The translations under genes and the position numbers were made by a program. 64,000 nt of DNA from Sphaerisporangium siamense (GTDB lineage Bacteria; Actinomycetota; Actinomycetes; Streptosporangiales; Streptosporangiaceae), in assembly GCF_014205275.1 (NCBI RefSeq), contig NZ_JACHND010000001.1, positions 372,001 through 436,000 of the forward strand. The letters run 5' to 3'. Shown here in pieces: positions 49,902-58,039 of this stretch. The stretch's first letter is position 1. Every line of letters begins with the position of its first letter. The notes under the pieces were generated by a model. That model was given only the letters and a program-made list of their open reading frames with translations, had not been told where the DNA came from and searched no databases.

Positions 49902-50777
49902 TCAGGCCTCGGGGATGCGTTCCCCTTGGACGGCCTGAATGTCCAGTTCCACCTTCAGGGTGGCCCCGATCAGCGTGATCCCCGCCTGAACGATCTGGTT
50001 GTAGGTCATGGCGAAGTCCTCGCGGCGCAGCTCGGTGGTCGCGCGGAACGCGGCGCGCAGGCCGCCCCACGGGTCCGGGCCCGTCCCGAGGTAGGACAGG
50101 TCCAGATCCACGGAGCGGCTGACGCCCGCCATGCTGAGCAGCCCGTGCACGGTCCAGCGGTCCAGCCCCGCCGGGCTGAGCCCGGTGCTCCGGTAGCCGA
50201 TCACCGGGTGCGCCGCGACGTTGAGGAAGTCGGCCGAGCGCAGGTGGTCGTCCCGCGTCCGGTTGCCGGTGTCGATGGACGCCGCGTCGATCTGTGCGAT
50301 CACGGCGGAGTCCTCGGCGCGGGCGCCGACGTCGATGTGCCCGGCGAAGGCCGAGAACCGTCCCTGCACGCTGGACAGGCCGAGGTGCTGGGCCGTCGCG
50401 GCGATCTTGGAGTGCGCCGGGTCGACCGTCCAGGGGCCGGGCGGGGGCAGTTCGGCGCCGTCCTGGCGGGCCAGGACCAGCACGCCCGCCTCCGCGGCCC
50501 CGGAGGCGGTGGCGATCGCCGTGGAGGCGGCCGGCGCGTACCCGATCGCGGTGACCACGACCGTGTACGCGCCGGGGCGCAGCGGCGGAGTCGCCACCGC
50601 GCCGTCGGCGTCGGCCGACGCCCGGACCACCTGCTGCCCGGACATGTCGGTCACGGTGACGACGGCGTGCCGCACCGGCCAGCCGTCCTTGGTCCGCACC
50701 ACGGCGCGCAGCCCCCGCGCGTCCCCGGCGGGGCGCGGGGCCGCGTCCCAGGTGTTCCTGGTGCCGTTGGAGTGCAT
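49902..50777 (-). CDS. YceI-family protein with N-terminal carboxypeptidase-regulatory-like domain
   Basis: 291 aa. Residues about 20-105 form a transthyretin-like CarboxypepD_reg domain (AVVRTKDGWPVRHAVVTVTD ... LRPGAYTVVVTAIGYAP). From about 115 a YceI lipocalin-like barrel follows (WTVDPAHSKIAATAQHLG, then DDHLRSADFLNVAAHPVI and FAMTYNQIV). YceI proteins bind isoprenoid chains and are usually periplasmic; no signal peptide is present here, so it is likely cytosolic or carried by the transporter. ATG 50777 or GTG 50780 may start it. It begins 19 bp after the MFS stop. Confidence 0.88.
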   Translation of the reverse strand: MHSNGTRNTWDAAPRPAGDARGLRAVVRTKDGWPVRHAVVTVTDMSGQQVVRASADADGAVATPPLRPGAYTVVVTAIGYAPAASTAIATASGAAEAGVLVLARQDGAELPPPGPWTVDPAHSKIAATAQHLGLSSVQGRFSAFAGHIDVGARAEDSAVIAQIDAASIDTGNRTRDDHLRSADFLNVAAHPVIGYRSTGLSPAGLDRWTVHGLLSMAGVSRSVDLDLSYLGTGPDPWGGLRAAFRATTELRREDFAMTYNQIVQAGITLIGATLKVELDIQAVQGERIPEA

Positions 50778-50796
50778 CACGTCCCGATCCCCTCGC

Positions 50797-53262
50797 TCAG
50801 TCGGCGTGGCCGAGCCACACGTCGTACGGCTCGTCCCCGCGCCCGTTGAGGGTGATCGTGTTCGCCACGGGCGGGTAGCCGCTCGCCACGACGGTGTACT
50901 GGCCGCCGGTGAGGTCGGCGAAGGCGTACTCGCCGTCCACGCCGGTCGTCGCCGAGCCGACCACGTTGCCCGCCGCGTCCAGGATCGTGACCCGGGCGTC
51001 GGCGAGCGGACCGCCGTCCTTGACCCGGATGGTGCCCCTGACCTGGGCGGCCGGGAGCAACTGGATGTCCTGCCTGGTCTGGCCGGTGCCGACCTCGACC
51101 GGCGCGGCGGTGGGACGGTGCCCTTCCGCGCTCACCGTCAGCGTGTAGACGCCGGCGACGATCCCGGCGAAGCCGAAGCCCCCCGCGGGGTCGGTCACGC
51201 CCGTCGAGACGACCTCGCCGCGCACGTCGGTGACGACGACCATCGCCTCGGGGACCGGCGCGCCCCCGGCGCCCAGGACCGTGCCGGTCAGCTTGCCGGA
51301 ACCGGACAGGACCAGGTCGAAGTCCAGCGGCTGGTCACCGACGGCGAGCGTGGCCACCTGCGGGTCGTGGTCGCCCGCCGACGCGATGAGGACGTACGTG
51401 CCCCCGCCGGGCGTCCACAGGTCGTAGGAACCGTCGGCCTGCGTGACCGCGCGGCCGAGCTGGTGCCCGCGCACGTCGATCAGCGTGAGCGTGGCGTGCC
51501 CCACCGGCACGCCGTCCGAGCCGGTGATGAACCCGCGGATCCCGCTGCCGCCCTCGGCCCGTGCCGCGACCGCGGTGCCACCGCCGAACGTGGCGGTGTC
51601 CTCGCCGGTGAAGGCGCCCATGGCGTGGCCGTTGGACTCCGCGACCACGGTGTCGCGCTGGGCGTGGCGACCGGGGGCGGAGGCGCGTTCCTCCACGCCG
51701 GCGGCCACGACGGGCTCGGCGTTGGACGTGCGCAGCGGGATCTCCTTGATGAACAGGATGATGATCAGCGCGACCAGCGCGAACGGCGCCGCGTACATGA
51801 AGACGTCGCCGACGCCGTGGCCGTAGGAGCTCTCGACCACCGTGCGGATGGGGGCGGGCAGCTTGGAGAGCTGGGGGATCGTGCCGTCGCCCGCGGCGTG
51901 GCCCTTGAGGCCGAGCTTGGTCAGCCCCTCCTCCATGTAGTGCATGACCCGGTTGCCGAGCACGGCGCCGAGGGCCGAGACGCCGATCGCGCCGCCGAGG
52001 GTGCGGAAGAACGCGACGACCGAGCTGGCCGCGCCGAGCTCCTCGGGCCTGACCTGGTTCTGGACCGACAGGACGAGGTTCTGCATGGTCATGCCGACGC
52101 CCACGCCGATGCAGAACATGTAGACGGCGAGGAGCCAGTAGTCGGTGTCGTACCGCAGCGTCGCCATGAGGCCGAACCCGGCGGTGAGGAAGAGGCCGCC
52201 GACGACCAGGAAGATCTTCCAGCGTCCGGTCCTGGTGATGATCTGCCCCGCGATGGTCGACGAGAGCGCCAGGCCGAGGATCATCGGCAGGGTCATCACG
52301 CCCGCCATGGTCGGTGTCTCGCCCCGGGCGAGCTGGAAGTACTGGCTGAGGAAGGTGGTGGCGCCGAACATCGCGATGCCGACGAACATGCTGGCCGCGA
52401 CGGCGAGGCTGATCGCGCTGCTGCGGAACAGCCGCAGCGGGACGATGGGCTCCCTCGCCCGAGCCTCGACCAGCAGGAACAGCAGCGCCAGGACCACCGC
52501 GCCGCCGACCATCGCGCCGGTCTGCCACGACAGCCAGTCGTACTTGTTGCCCGCGAAGGAGACCCAGACGAGCAGGAGCGACACCGACGCCGTGATGAGG
52601 AAGGCGCCCGTCCAGTCGATCTTGACCTCGCGCTTGAGCACGGGGACGTGCAGGGTCTTCTGCAGGACGATCAGCGCGATCACGGCGAAGGGGACGCCGA
52701 CGTAGAAGCACCAGCGCCAGCCGAGCCAGGAGGTGTCCACGATGACGCCGCCGATGAGCGGCCCGCCGATGGTGGCGAGCGCGAACACCGCGCCGAGGTA
52801 GCCGGAGTAGCGGCCCCGCTCCCGCGGCGAGATGATCGCCGCCATGATGACCTGGGCCAGCGCGGTGAGGCCGCCGGCGCCGAGGCCCTGGATGACGCGG
52901 GCCCCGATGAGCATGCCCGGGTTCTGCGACAGGCCGGCGATGGCCGAGCCGATGATGTAGATGATCAGGCCGAGCTGCACCAGGACCTTCTTGCTCACCA
53001 GGTCGGCGAGCTTGCCCCAGAGGGGCGTGGAGATCGTGGTCGCGAGCAGCACCGAGGTGATGACCCAGGTGTAGGTCGTCTCGTCGGCGTGCAGTTCCGC
53101 GATGATCGTGGGGAGGGCGTTGGAGACGACCGTGGACGACAGGATCGCCACGAACATGCCGAGGAGCAGGCCCGACAGGGCTTCCAGGATCTCCTTGTGC
53201 GACATGGGGGGAGCCGGGTCGGGTGCCGCCTCCCGCACCCCGGCCGGTACTGCGGTTGTCAT
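50797..53262 (-). CDS. DHA2-family (14-TM) MFS drug transporter with C-terminal transthyretin-like repeats
   Basis: 821 aa. Residues about 25-545 are an EmrB/QacA-type drug:proton antiporter with 14 hydrophobic helices; motif A-like GKLADLVSKK and motif C-like GLGAGGLTALAQ are visible. After a low-complexity linker, three tandem domains of about 80 residues (from roughly 580) resemble CarboxypepD_reg: RGFITGSDGVPVGHATLTL, LTGTVLGAGGAPVPEAMVVV, VRGTIRVKDGGPLADARVTI. The fusion is unusual for a transporter. ATG 53262 overlaps the upstream marR stop (ATGA). Likely exports a toxic or signalling compound under MarR control. Confidence 0.92.
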   Translation of the reverse strand: MTTAVPAGVREAAPDPAPPMSHKEILEALSGLLLGMFVAILSSTVVSNALPTIIAELHADETTYTWVITSVLLATTISTPLWGKLADLVSKKVLVQLGLIIYIIGSAIAGLSQNPGMLIGARVIQGLGAGGLTALAQVIMAAIISPRERGRYSGYLGAVFALATIGGPLIGGVIVDTSWLGWRWCFYVGVPFAVIALIVLQKTLHVPVLKREVKIDWTGAFLITASVSLLLVWVSFAGNKYDWLSWQTGAMVGGAVVLALLFLLVEARAREPIVPLRLFRSSAISLAVAASMFVGIAMFGATTFLSQYFQLARGETPTMAGVMTLPMILGLALSSTIAGQIITRTGRWKIFLVVGGLFLTAGFGLMATLRYDTDYWLLAVYMFCIGVGVGMTMQNLVLSVQNQVRPEELGAASSVVAFFRTLGGAIGVSALGAVLGNRVMHYMEEGLTKLGLKGHAAGDGTIPQLSKLPAPIRTVVESSYGHGVGDVFMYAAPFALVALIIILFIKEIPLRTSNAEPVVAAGVEERASAPGRHAQRDTVVAESNGHAMGAFTGEDTATFGGGTAVAARAEGGSGIRGFITGSDGVPVGHATLTLIDVRGHQLGRAVTQADGSYDLWTPGGGTYVLIASAGDHDPQVATLAVGDQPLDFDLVLSGSGKLTGTVLGAGGAPVPEAMVVVTDVRGEVVSTGVTDPAGGFGFAGIVAGVYTLTVSAEGHRPTAAPVEVGTGQTRQDIQLLPAAQVRGTIRVKDGGPLADARVTILDAAGNVVGSATTGVDGEYAFADLTGGQYTVVASGYPPVANTITLNGRGDEPYDVWLGHAD

Positions 53263-53738
53263 CGATGTCCTTTCACTACCGTGGCCGCGCGGTGGGCCCG
53301 GTGCGCGTCGAAGCTGTGGCGGAGGCGGCCGAGGAGGAAGGAGAGCTCGGCGACGTCCTCGTCCGTCCAGTCCGCCAGGGCGGTGGCGAGAAGATGGCGC
53401 ACCTGGCCGAGGGTCTCCTCGGCCACGCGCTCGCCGTCCGGCGTGAGCCGCACGTACCAGGAGCGCCCGTCCCTGGGGTTAGGGACGCGCTCGATCCAGC
53501 CACGTTCCTCCAGATCGGCCACGTGCCTGCTCATCACCGACTGATCGACCTCGAACATGCACGCGAGCCGGCCGATGCGCAGCTCGCCGGACCTGCGCAG
53601 GGTCATGAGCAGGGCGAGACCGGCACGGTGGCCGGTGAACGGCATGTCGCGCTTGATCACCCTGATCACCGCGCCCATGTCGTGCAGGCCGGCGAGCAGA
53701 TCGCCGCAGCCTTCCTCCGACACCATGTCCGCCTCCAT
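53259..53738 (-). CDS. MarR-family transcriptional repressor of the MFS operon
   Basis: 159 aa winged-helix protein (IGRLACMFEVDQSVMSRHVADLEERGWIERVPNPRDGRSWYVRLT, about 55-100). It heads the operon and overlaps the transporter start by 4 nt, the classic autorepressed MarR-exporter layout. Two copies of TTGCYTTAGGCAA lie directly upstream (53743-53778), very probably its operators. Confidence 0.92.
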   Translation of the reverse strand: MEADMVSEEGCGDLLAGLHDMGAVIRVIKRDMPFTGHRAGLALLMTLRRSGELRIGRLACMFEVDQSVMSRHVADLEERGWIERVPNPRDGRSWYVRLTPDGERVAEETLGQVRHLLATALADWTDEDVAELSFLLGRLRHSFDAHRAHRAATVVKGHR

Positions 53739-53742
53739 CTGG

Positions 53743-53778
53743 TTGCCTTAGGCAAATATATATGATTGCTTTAGGCAA
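53743..53778 (-). promoter_or_regulatory. paired MarR operators flanking a -10 element
   Basis: TTGCCTTAGGCAA (53743-53755) and TTGCTTTAGGCAA (53766-53778) are near-perfect palindromes with centres 23 bp apart. Between them lies TATATAT, a good -10 for the minus-strand marR-MFS operon. Two bound dimers about two helical turns apart would cover the promoter. Confidence 0.82.
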
Positions 53779-53899
53779 CCTTCGGAGGGGTATGTCCACT
53801 GATGTCCGATGCGCCGCTCAGGCGTCGGGAAACGCGAAGACACCGGCGGGACCGGCACCGCTCGGCGCCGGCCCGCTCCGGTCGTACTCGCCCGAGGCG

Positions 53900-54517
53900 C
53901 TAGCGGGACCGCTCCCGGTGCGCCGAGATGGTGGCGGCCGAGTCGGCGGCCTCCTCTTCGCAGATCTCCTCGACCACGCCGCAGGCGCCTGGCGAGGGGT
54001 CGAGCCGGTCGGCGTGCGCGGCCGCCTTCCGCAGAAGGTCGCGGAAGGCCTCCCCCTGCGCGCCGAGGCCGGACAGGACGTGCGCCTCGACGTCGGCCAG
54101 GGCCGCACCGCACTCCGCGTAGACCTCGCGCCCGCGGTCGGTGGCGACGACGCGGCGGCTGCGCCGGTCGAGCGGGTCGGGCTGCCGCCGTACCAGCCCC
54201 GCGGCTTCCAGATCGTCGATCAGGTAGGTGAGCACCGTGCGATCGATGCCGAGCTGCGTGGCCATGACGCCCTGGTTCCCGGCGAGTTCCTGAACGGCCG
54301 AGACCAGCACCTGGTAGCCGCGGGGACCTCCGGGGATGCCGCTCAGCACCTCCTCGGCCGCGCGGCGATAGGTGCGCAGGAGCACGCCGAGACCCCAGCC
54401 GAGATCGCCCCGCAGGGCGTCGGCCGAGGCGCGCGCGGGAGCCGGAGCGCTGGGCTCCGGCGTGGACGACGAACGTGGCGAGGGTCCCACGCCTCCACCG
54501 TACCCGCCGAGGCCCAT
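53900..54517 (-). CDS. MarR-family transcriptional regulator
   Basis: 205 aa. Winged helix around 80-145 (GVMATQLGIDRTVLTYLIDDLEAAGLVRRQPDPLDRRSRRVVAT); the first 30 residues are Ser/Pro/Ala-rich. Divergent from the azoreductase gene with a dyad-containing promoter between them, so it likely represses azoR and itself in response to an electrophile or quinone. Confidence 0.9.
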   Translation of the reverse strand: MGLGGYGGGVGPSPRSSSTPEPSAPAPARASADALRGDLGWGLGVLLRTYRRAAEEVLSGIPGGPRGYQVLVSAVQELAGNQGVMATQLGIDRTVLTYLIDDLEAAGLVRRQPDPLDRRSRRVVATDRGREVYAECGAALADVEAHVLSGLGAQGEAFRDLLRKAAAHADRLDPSPGACGVVEEICEEEAADSAATISAHRERSR

Positions 54518-54556
54518 GATCGGCTGACCAAAAGATCTGTGACCAAACTCATCTGC

Positions 54557-54599
54557 TTGACATATGTTCTGCGCTACATAATATCTGTCGAGCAGAACA
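54557..54599 (+). promoter_or_regulatory. azoR promoter with overlapping inverted repeat
   Basis: TTGACA at 54557-54562 with TAATAT at 54579-54584 (16-bp spacer) is the best sigma-70-like promoter in the region. TGTTCTGC (54565-54572) and GCAGAACA (54592-54599) form a perfect dyad that brackets the -10, a likely MarR operator. Confidence 0.65.
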
Positions 54600-54624
54600 A
54601 AGCCGTTGAGGAAGGCCCAGTCCG

Positions 54625-55284
54625 ATGATCTTGTTTCGTCTCGACGCCAGCATCCAGGGCGAACGGTCGGTGAGCAGGCAGGTCGCCGACACCGCCGAGG
54701 CCGCGTGGCGGCGCGCCACGCCCGCCGGCCAGGTGATCCACCGCGACCTGGCGAAGACGCCGGTCCCCGCCGACGCCTGGGCGCTGGCGGTGGCGGCCAA
54801 CGGGACCCCCGAGGAGCAGCGCACCGACGCCCAGCGTCGCGCCCTCGCGCTCGCGGCCGAACTGGCGGACGAGATGGCCCAGGCCGACGCCTACCTGCTG
54901 GCCGTCCCCCTCTACAACTACGGCGTGTCCCAGCACGTGAAGATCTGGCTGGACCTGCTCTACACCGACCCGCGCTTCGCCCCCGGCACCGAGCCGCTGC
55001 TGGCCGGCCGTCCCACCGCGCTGGTCGTCACCCGCGGCGGCGGCTACGGCGAGGGCACCCCCCGCGCCGGCTGGGATCACGCCACCCCCTGGTACCGCCG
55101 CATGTTCGGCGACCTGATGCGCATGGACCTGCACGTGAGCGAGGTCGAACTGACGCTCGCCGAGGTCCACGAGTCGATGGCGCCGCTGCGCCCGCTCGCC
55201 AAGGAGTCGCTGCGCGCCGGGCACGAGTCCGCCGAGCGGCACGGGCGGATCATCGCCGGGCGGACGGCGTCCGTCCTCACCTGA
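54625..55284 (+). CDS. azoR: FMN-dependent NADH-azoreductase family protein
   Basis: 219 aa flavodoxin-like fold. FRLDASIQGERSVSRQVAD at the FMN-phosphate loop and VPLYNYGVSQHVKIWLDLLY are AzoR/AcpD signatures. These enzymes reduce quinones and azo compounds by two electrons, protecting from thiol and quinone stress. GAGGAAGG is 9 nt before the ATG at 54625. Divergent MarR gene probably regulates it. Confidence 0.9.
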   Translation: MILFRLDASIQGERSVSRQVADTAEAAWRRATPAGQVIHRDLAKTPVPADAWALAVAANGTPEEQRTDAQRRALALAAELADEMAQADAYLLAVPLYNYGVSQHVKIWLDLLYTDPRFAPGTEPLLAGRPTALVVTRGGGYGEGTPRAGWDHATPWYRRMFGDLMRMDLHVSEVELTLAEVHESMAPLRPLAKESLRAGHESAERHGRIIAGRTASVLT

Positions 55285-55318
55285 CCTTCCACGGGCCGCG
55301 CTACGCGGGCACGGAAAA

Positions 55319-55351
55319 GGGCCGCCGCGCCCTGGTGGGTCGCGGCGGCCC
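55319..55351. terminator. hairpin between azoR and the chitinase gene
   Basis: GGGCCGCCGCG (55319-55329) pairs perfectly with CGCGGCGGCCC (55341-55351). On the minus strand it is followed by CTTTTCC, so it mainly ends the chitinase transcript; it also lies after azoR. Confidence 0.75.
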
Positions 55352-55370
55352 CTGTGCCGTCAGGCCGCGA

Positions 55371-57422
55371 TCACCCGGTCAGGGTGAAGTCGTCGGCGAA
55401 GACGTTGCCCTGGCCGTACCAGCCGTGGACGGACAGCGTCACCGATCCGTTGGAACCGGTGGTGAAGGGCAGGCTGAGCTGGCTCCAGCCGCCGGACGAG
55501 CCCCACGTGGTGGCGCTGGCGCCGCCGGAGACCGACAGGAAGGCGAAGCTGCCCTGCACCCAGCCCTTCAGCGTGTAGCTGTGGTTGGGCGTCAGCGTCA
55601 GCGTCTGGGTGCACTCGCCCGTGCTGCTGGAGGACGCGGCGACCTGCAGGGCGTGCGTTCCTCCATGCGCCGGCGAGCCGACCACCGCGCTGCCGTTCTG
55701 GCAGTTCCACGGGCTCAGGGCCCCCGACTCGAAGTCGGCGTTGGCGATGCCGCCGCCGGGCGAGGCGGTCACGGTGAGCGCGTAGGTGGCGCTGTGGCCG
55801 CCCGAGGGCGCCGTGCCGGTGACGGTGATCTGGTACGTGCCCGGCGCGGTCGTCGGAGCGGTGACCAGCTTCAGCGACGAGGACGCGCCCGCCGTCACCG
55901 AGCTCGGCGTGAGCGTCGCCGTCACCCCGGCCGGAGCGCCGGTCGCGGCGAGGGCGACGGTCTGCGCCGAGCCGCTGGTGACCGCCGTGTTCACGGTCGC
56001 CGTCGCGGTGGAGCCGGCCGTGACCGAGCCGGACGCGGGGCTGACCGCGACCGAGAAGTCACTGCCGGGCGTGCCGGTGACCGTGAGGCTGAAGGTCGTG
56101 TCGTGGCTGCCGGAGGCGCCCGTCCCCTTGACGGTGATCGGGTAGGTGCCCGGCGTCACCGACGAGGTCGTCACCAGCTTCAGCGACGAGGAGCCGCCCG
56201 CGGTCACCGAGGCCGGCGTGAGCGTCGCGGTCACCCCGGACGGGGCACCGGTCGCGGTGAGGTTGACCGTCTGCGCCGAGCCGCTGGTGACCGCCGTGTT
56301 CACGGTCGCCGTGACGGTGCCGCCCGGCTGCACGGACCCGGTGGAAGGGGAGACCGAGACCGAGAAGTCGTTCGACGGTGTGCCGCCGCTGGTGAACGGC
56401 GCGAACGCCTGGCTGAAGAACCAGGTGCTCTGGGCGATGCCGGAGCAGCTGTCGGAGCCGCCGGTGCCCGGGCAGCCGCCGTTGTCCCGCTGGAGCGCCC
56501 AGAACGAGATCATCGCGATGCCCTTGCTCTTCGCCCAGTTCAGGACGGGAGCGGCGTCGGTGGTGTAGAAGGTCTCCGCGGGTCCGTAGTCGTCGATGCC
56601 GATCATCTCGGTGACGCCGATCATGCCCCACAGCTCGGTGTCCGACTTGCCGGGGTACAGGTTCTTGAGCTGGTTGAACAGCCCCTGCGCGGAGTTCTGG
56701 GTGTCGGTCGCCATCTGGTGGGTGGCGCCGTCGTAGTAGTCGAACGTCATGATGTTGACCACGTCGATCCTGGCGCCGTTGGTCACGGCGTTGCGCAGGA
56801 CGGCCAGGCCGCTGGAGGCCAGTCCGCTGGTGGTCGTCGGCAGCGTGTACGAGAACTGGATCGTCTTGCCGTTGGCGGCGGCCCAGTCCTGGGTCAGCTT
56901 GATCGCCTTGTTGCGGCGGTCGATGCCGGCGCTGTTGTTCAGCGAGTTGTCCTCGATGTCCAGGTCGATACGGGTGACACCGTAGGTGGTGATGATGCTC
57001 TGGAAGACCGAGGCGATGCTGTTGACGTTCGTGCAGCTGTCGGCGATCTCGGTGCCGGTGTTGGTCGCCGTGTAGCCGCCGAAGGAGGGGATGACGTCGC
57101 CGCCCGCGGCCCGGATCGTGTTGATGGACGCGCCGAACGTGGACTGCGAGATCGGCATCTCGGTGTCGCCGTTCCAGTAGGCCGTGCACGACCCCTTGGT
57201 CGCGGCCTGCAGGAACGCCATGGTGAGGTATTTGGCCCCGGACTGCTGGGCCAGGGTGGCCGGGTCTTCCCCGGTCCAAGCCTCGAAGTAGGGGGCGAAG
57301 ACGTGAGCGGGTATTCCGGCCGCCGCCTGGGCGGGCGTGCCGCCCACGACAGCGAATCCGAGCGCCGCGGCGGCGGTCGTGATGACCGCCAGCGCCATGC
57401 GCAGCATTACGCGCAGTTGCAT
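55371..57422 (-). CDS. secreted GH18 chitinase with two Ig-like repeats and a carbohydrate-binding module
   Basis: 683 aa. Signal peptide to about residue 34 (…GGTPAQAAAG). GH18 catalytic domain about 37-340 with the active-site strand RIDLDIED (Asp153, Asp155, Glu157) and IMTFDYYDG. Then two 103-residue tandem repeats (DFSVSVSP..., DFSVAVSP...) and a C-terminal jelly-roll binding module beginning IANADFESGALSPWNC. Extracellular chitin degradation. ATG 57422 follows a weak ribosome site. Expression is probably controlled at the direct repeats upstream. Confidence 0.92.
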   Translation of the reverse strand: MQLRVMLRMALAVITTAAAALGFAVVGGTPAQAAAGIPAHVFAPYFEAWTGEDPATLAQQSGAKYLTMAFLQAATKGSCTAYWNGDTEMPISQSTFGASINTIRAAGGDVIPSFGGYTATNTGTEIADSCTNVNSIASVFQSIITTYGVTRIDLDIEDNSLNNSAGIDRRNKAIKLTQDWAAANGKTIQFSYTLPTTTSGLASSGLAVLRNAVTNGARIDVVNIMTFDYYDGATHQMATDTQNSAQGLFNQLKNLYPGKSDTELWGMIGVTEMIGIDDYGPAETFYTTDAAPVLNWAKSKGIAMISFWALQRDNGGCPGTGGSDSCSGIAQSTWFFSQAFAPFTSGGTPSNDFSVSVSPSTGSVQPGGTVTATVNTAVTSGSAQTVNLTATGAPSGVTATLTPASVTAGGSSSLKLVTTSSVTPGTYPITVKGTGASGSHDTTFSLTVTGTPGSDFSVAVSPASGSVTAGSTATATVNTAVTSGSAQTVALAATGAPAGVTATLTPSSVTAGASSSLKLVTAPTTAPGTYQITVTGTAPSGGHSATYALTVTASPGGGIANADFESGALSPWNCQNGSAVVGSPAHGGTHALQVAASSSSTGECTQTLTLTPNHSYTLKGWVQGSFAFLSVSGGASATTWGSSGGWSQLSLPFTTGSNGSVTLSVHGWYGQGNVFADDFTLTG
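55752..56369 (-). repeat. 309-bp tandem duplication inside the chitinase gene
   Basis: Two copies encode the Ig-like linker domains; matched positions are offset by exactly 309 bp (103 codons), and long stretches such as that encoding NTAVTSGSAQTV are nearly identical. This indicates a fairly recent in-frame duplication. Confidence 0.85.
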
Positions 57423-57553
57423 GGAGACTCCCACACGCGAAGTCAGGCCGGGGTTCGTACCGTCCCGGCCATCTGGGGGGTGGCGCATCGGCCGGCGCGC
57501 GGCGCCGCCGATGCGTGCTTCAAGATGGGGCGTGCTGCGGATCCGCGTACCCA

Positions 57554-57626
57554 ATCGTTGGATCAGCGGGTTCTTTTGTCAAGTTTCTTAACAGTTGTGC
57601 TAGGCAACTTTCTTAACCGTTGCGCT
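57554..57626 (-). promoter_or_regulatory. chitinase promoter with 18-bp direct repeats
   Basis: TTTCTTAACAGTTGTGCT (57584-57601) and TTTCTTAACCGTTGCGCT (57609-57626) differ at two positions and are 25 bp apart. They abut TTGACA (minus strand, 57577-57582), with AACGAT 17 bp further as a weak -10. Repeats just upstream of the -35 suit an activator or cooperative repressor. They do not resemble the TGGTCTAGACCA-type elements of Streptomyces chi genes. Confidence 0.65.
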
Positions 57627-57721
57627 GCCACACGGGCCTTGACCTGCTCATTCGGCTCCAAATTCCGGCGCGAAACCGGCACCCCAATCGATCTTGTAGC
57701 CGAGCGGCCCCCGTTTCGCCC

Positions 57722-57858
57722 CCACGACACGGCAGGGGAGCCTCCCCACGACACGACCGGGAACCCGCCTGCGGCACGACCCGGGGAGCCCCCTGCGGCA
57801 CGACCAGGGAGCCTTCTCGCGGCACAGGAGTCCCGCGCGGCGCGACCGGGGAGTCGTT
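57722..57858 (+). repeat. degenerate ~27-bp tandem repeats
   Basis: Five or six imperfect units of the form CACGACCnGGGGAGCCnCCTGCGG run through this part of the long gap between chitinase and hydrolase genes (57423-58039). One forward frame reads repeats of HDTxGxPPAARPGxPP, but no start or coding bias supports a protein. It may be a non-coding satellite or remnant. Confidence 0.55.
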
Positions 57859-58039
57859 GCGTGCAGGGCACTCGGCCGTCCCTGCGCTTTCATCAGCCCC
57901 AGTGACGCCTTTGGAGACCAGCACCCCTGCCGTAACGCGAGACACCCCTGCCTCACGGCACCCGACCCCAACGCCCCCGGCCACCCGGCCACACCGCCGT
58001 TAGCGTGTCGCCGTCCCCGCTCGTTGGAGGTAGTCGAAG

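Noticed and set aside
57613-57984. 123-aa minus-strand frame in the gap before the secreted hydrolase
   Set aside because: Composed of the degenerate repeats with no homology or ribosome site.
57620-58003. 127-aa forward frame in the same gap
   Set aside because: Low-complexity Arg/Pro/Thr translation of the repeats.
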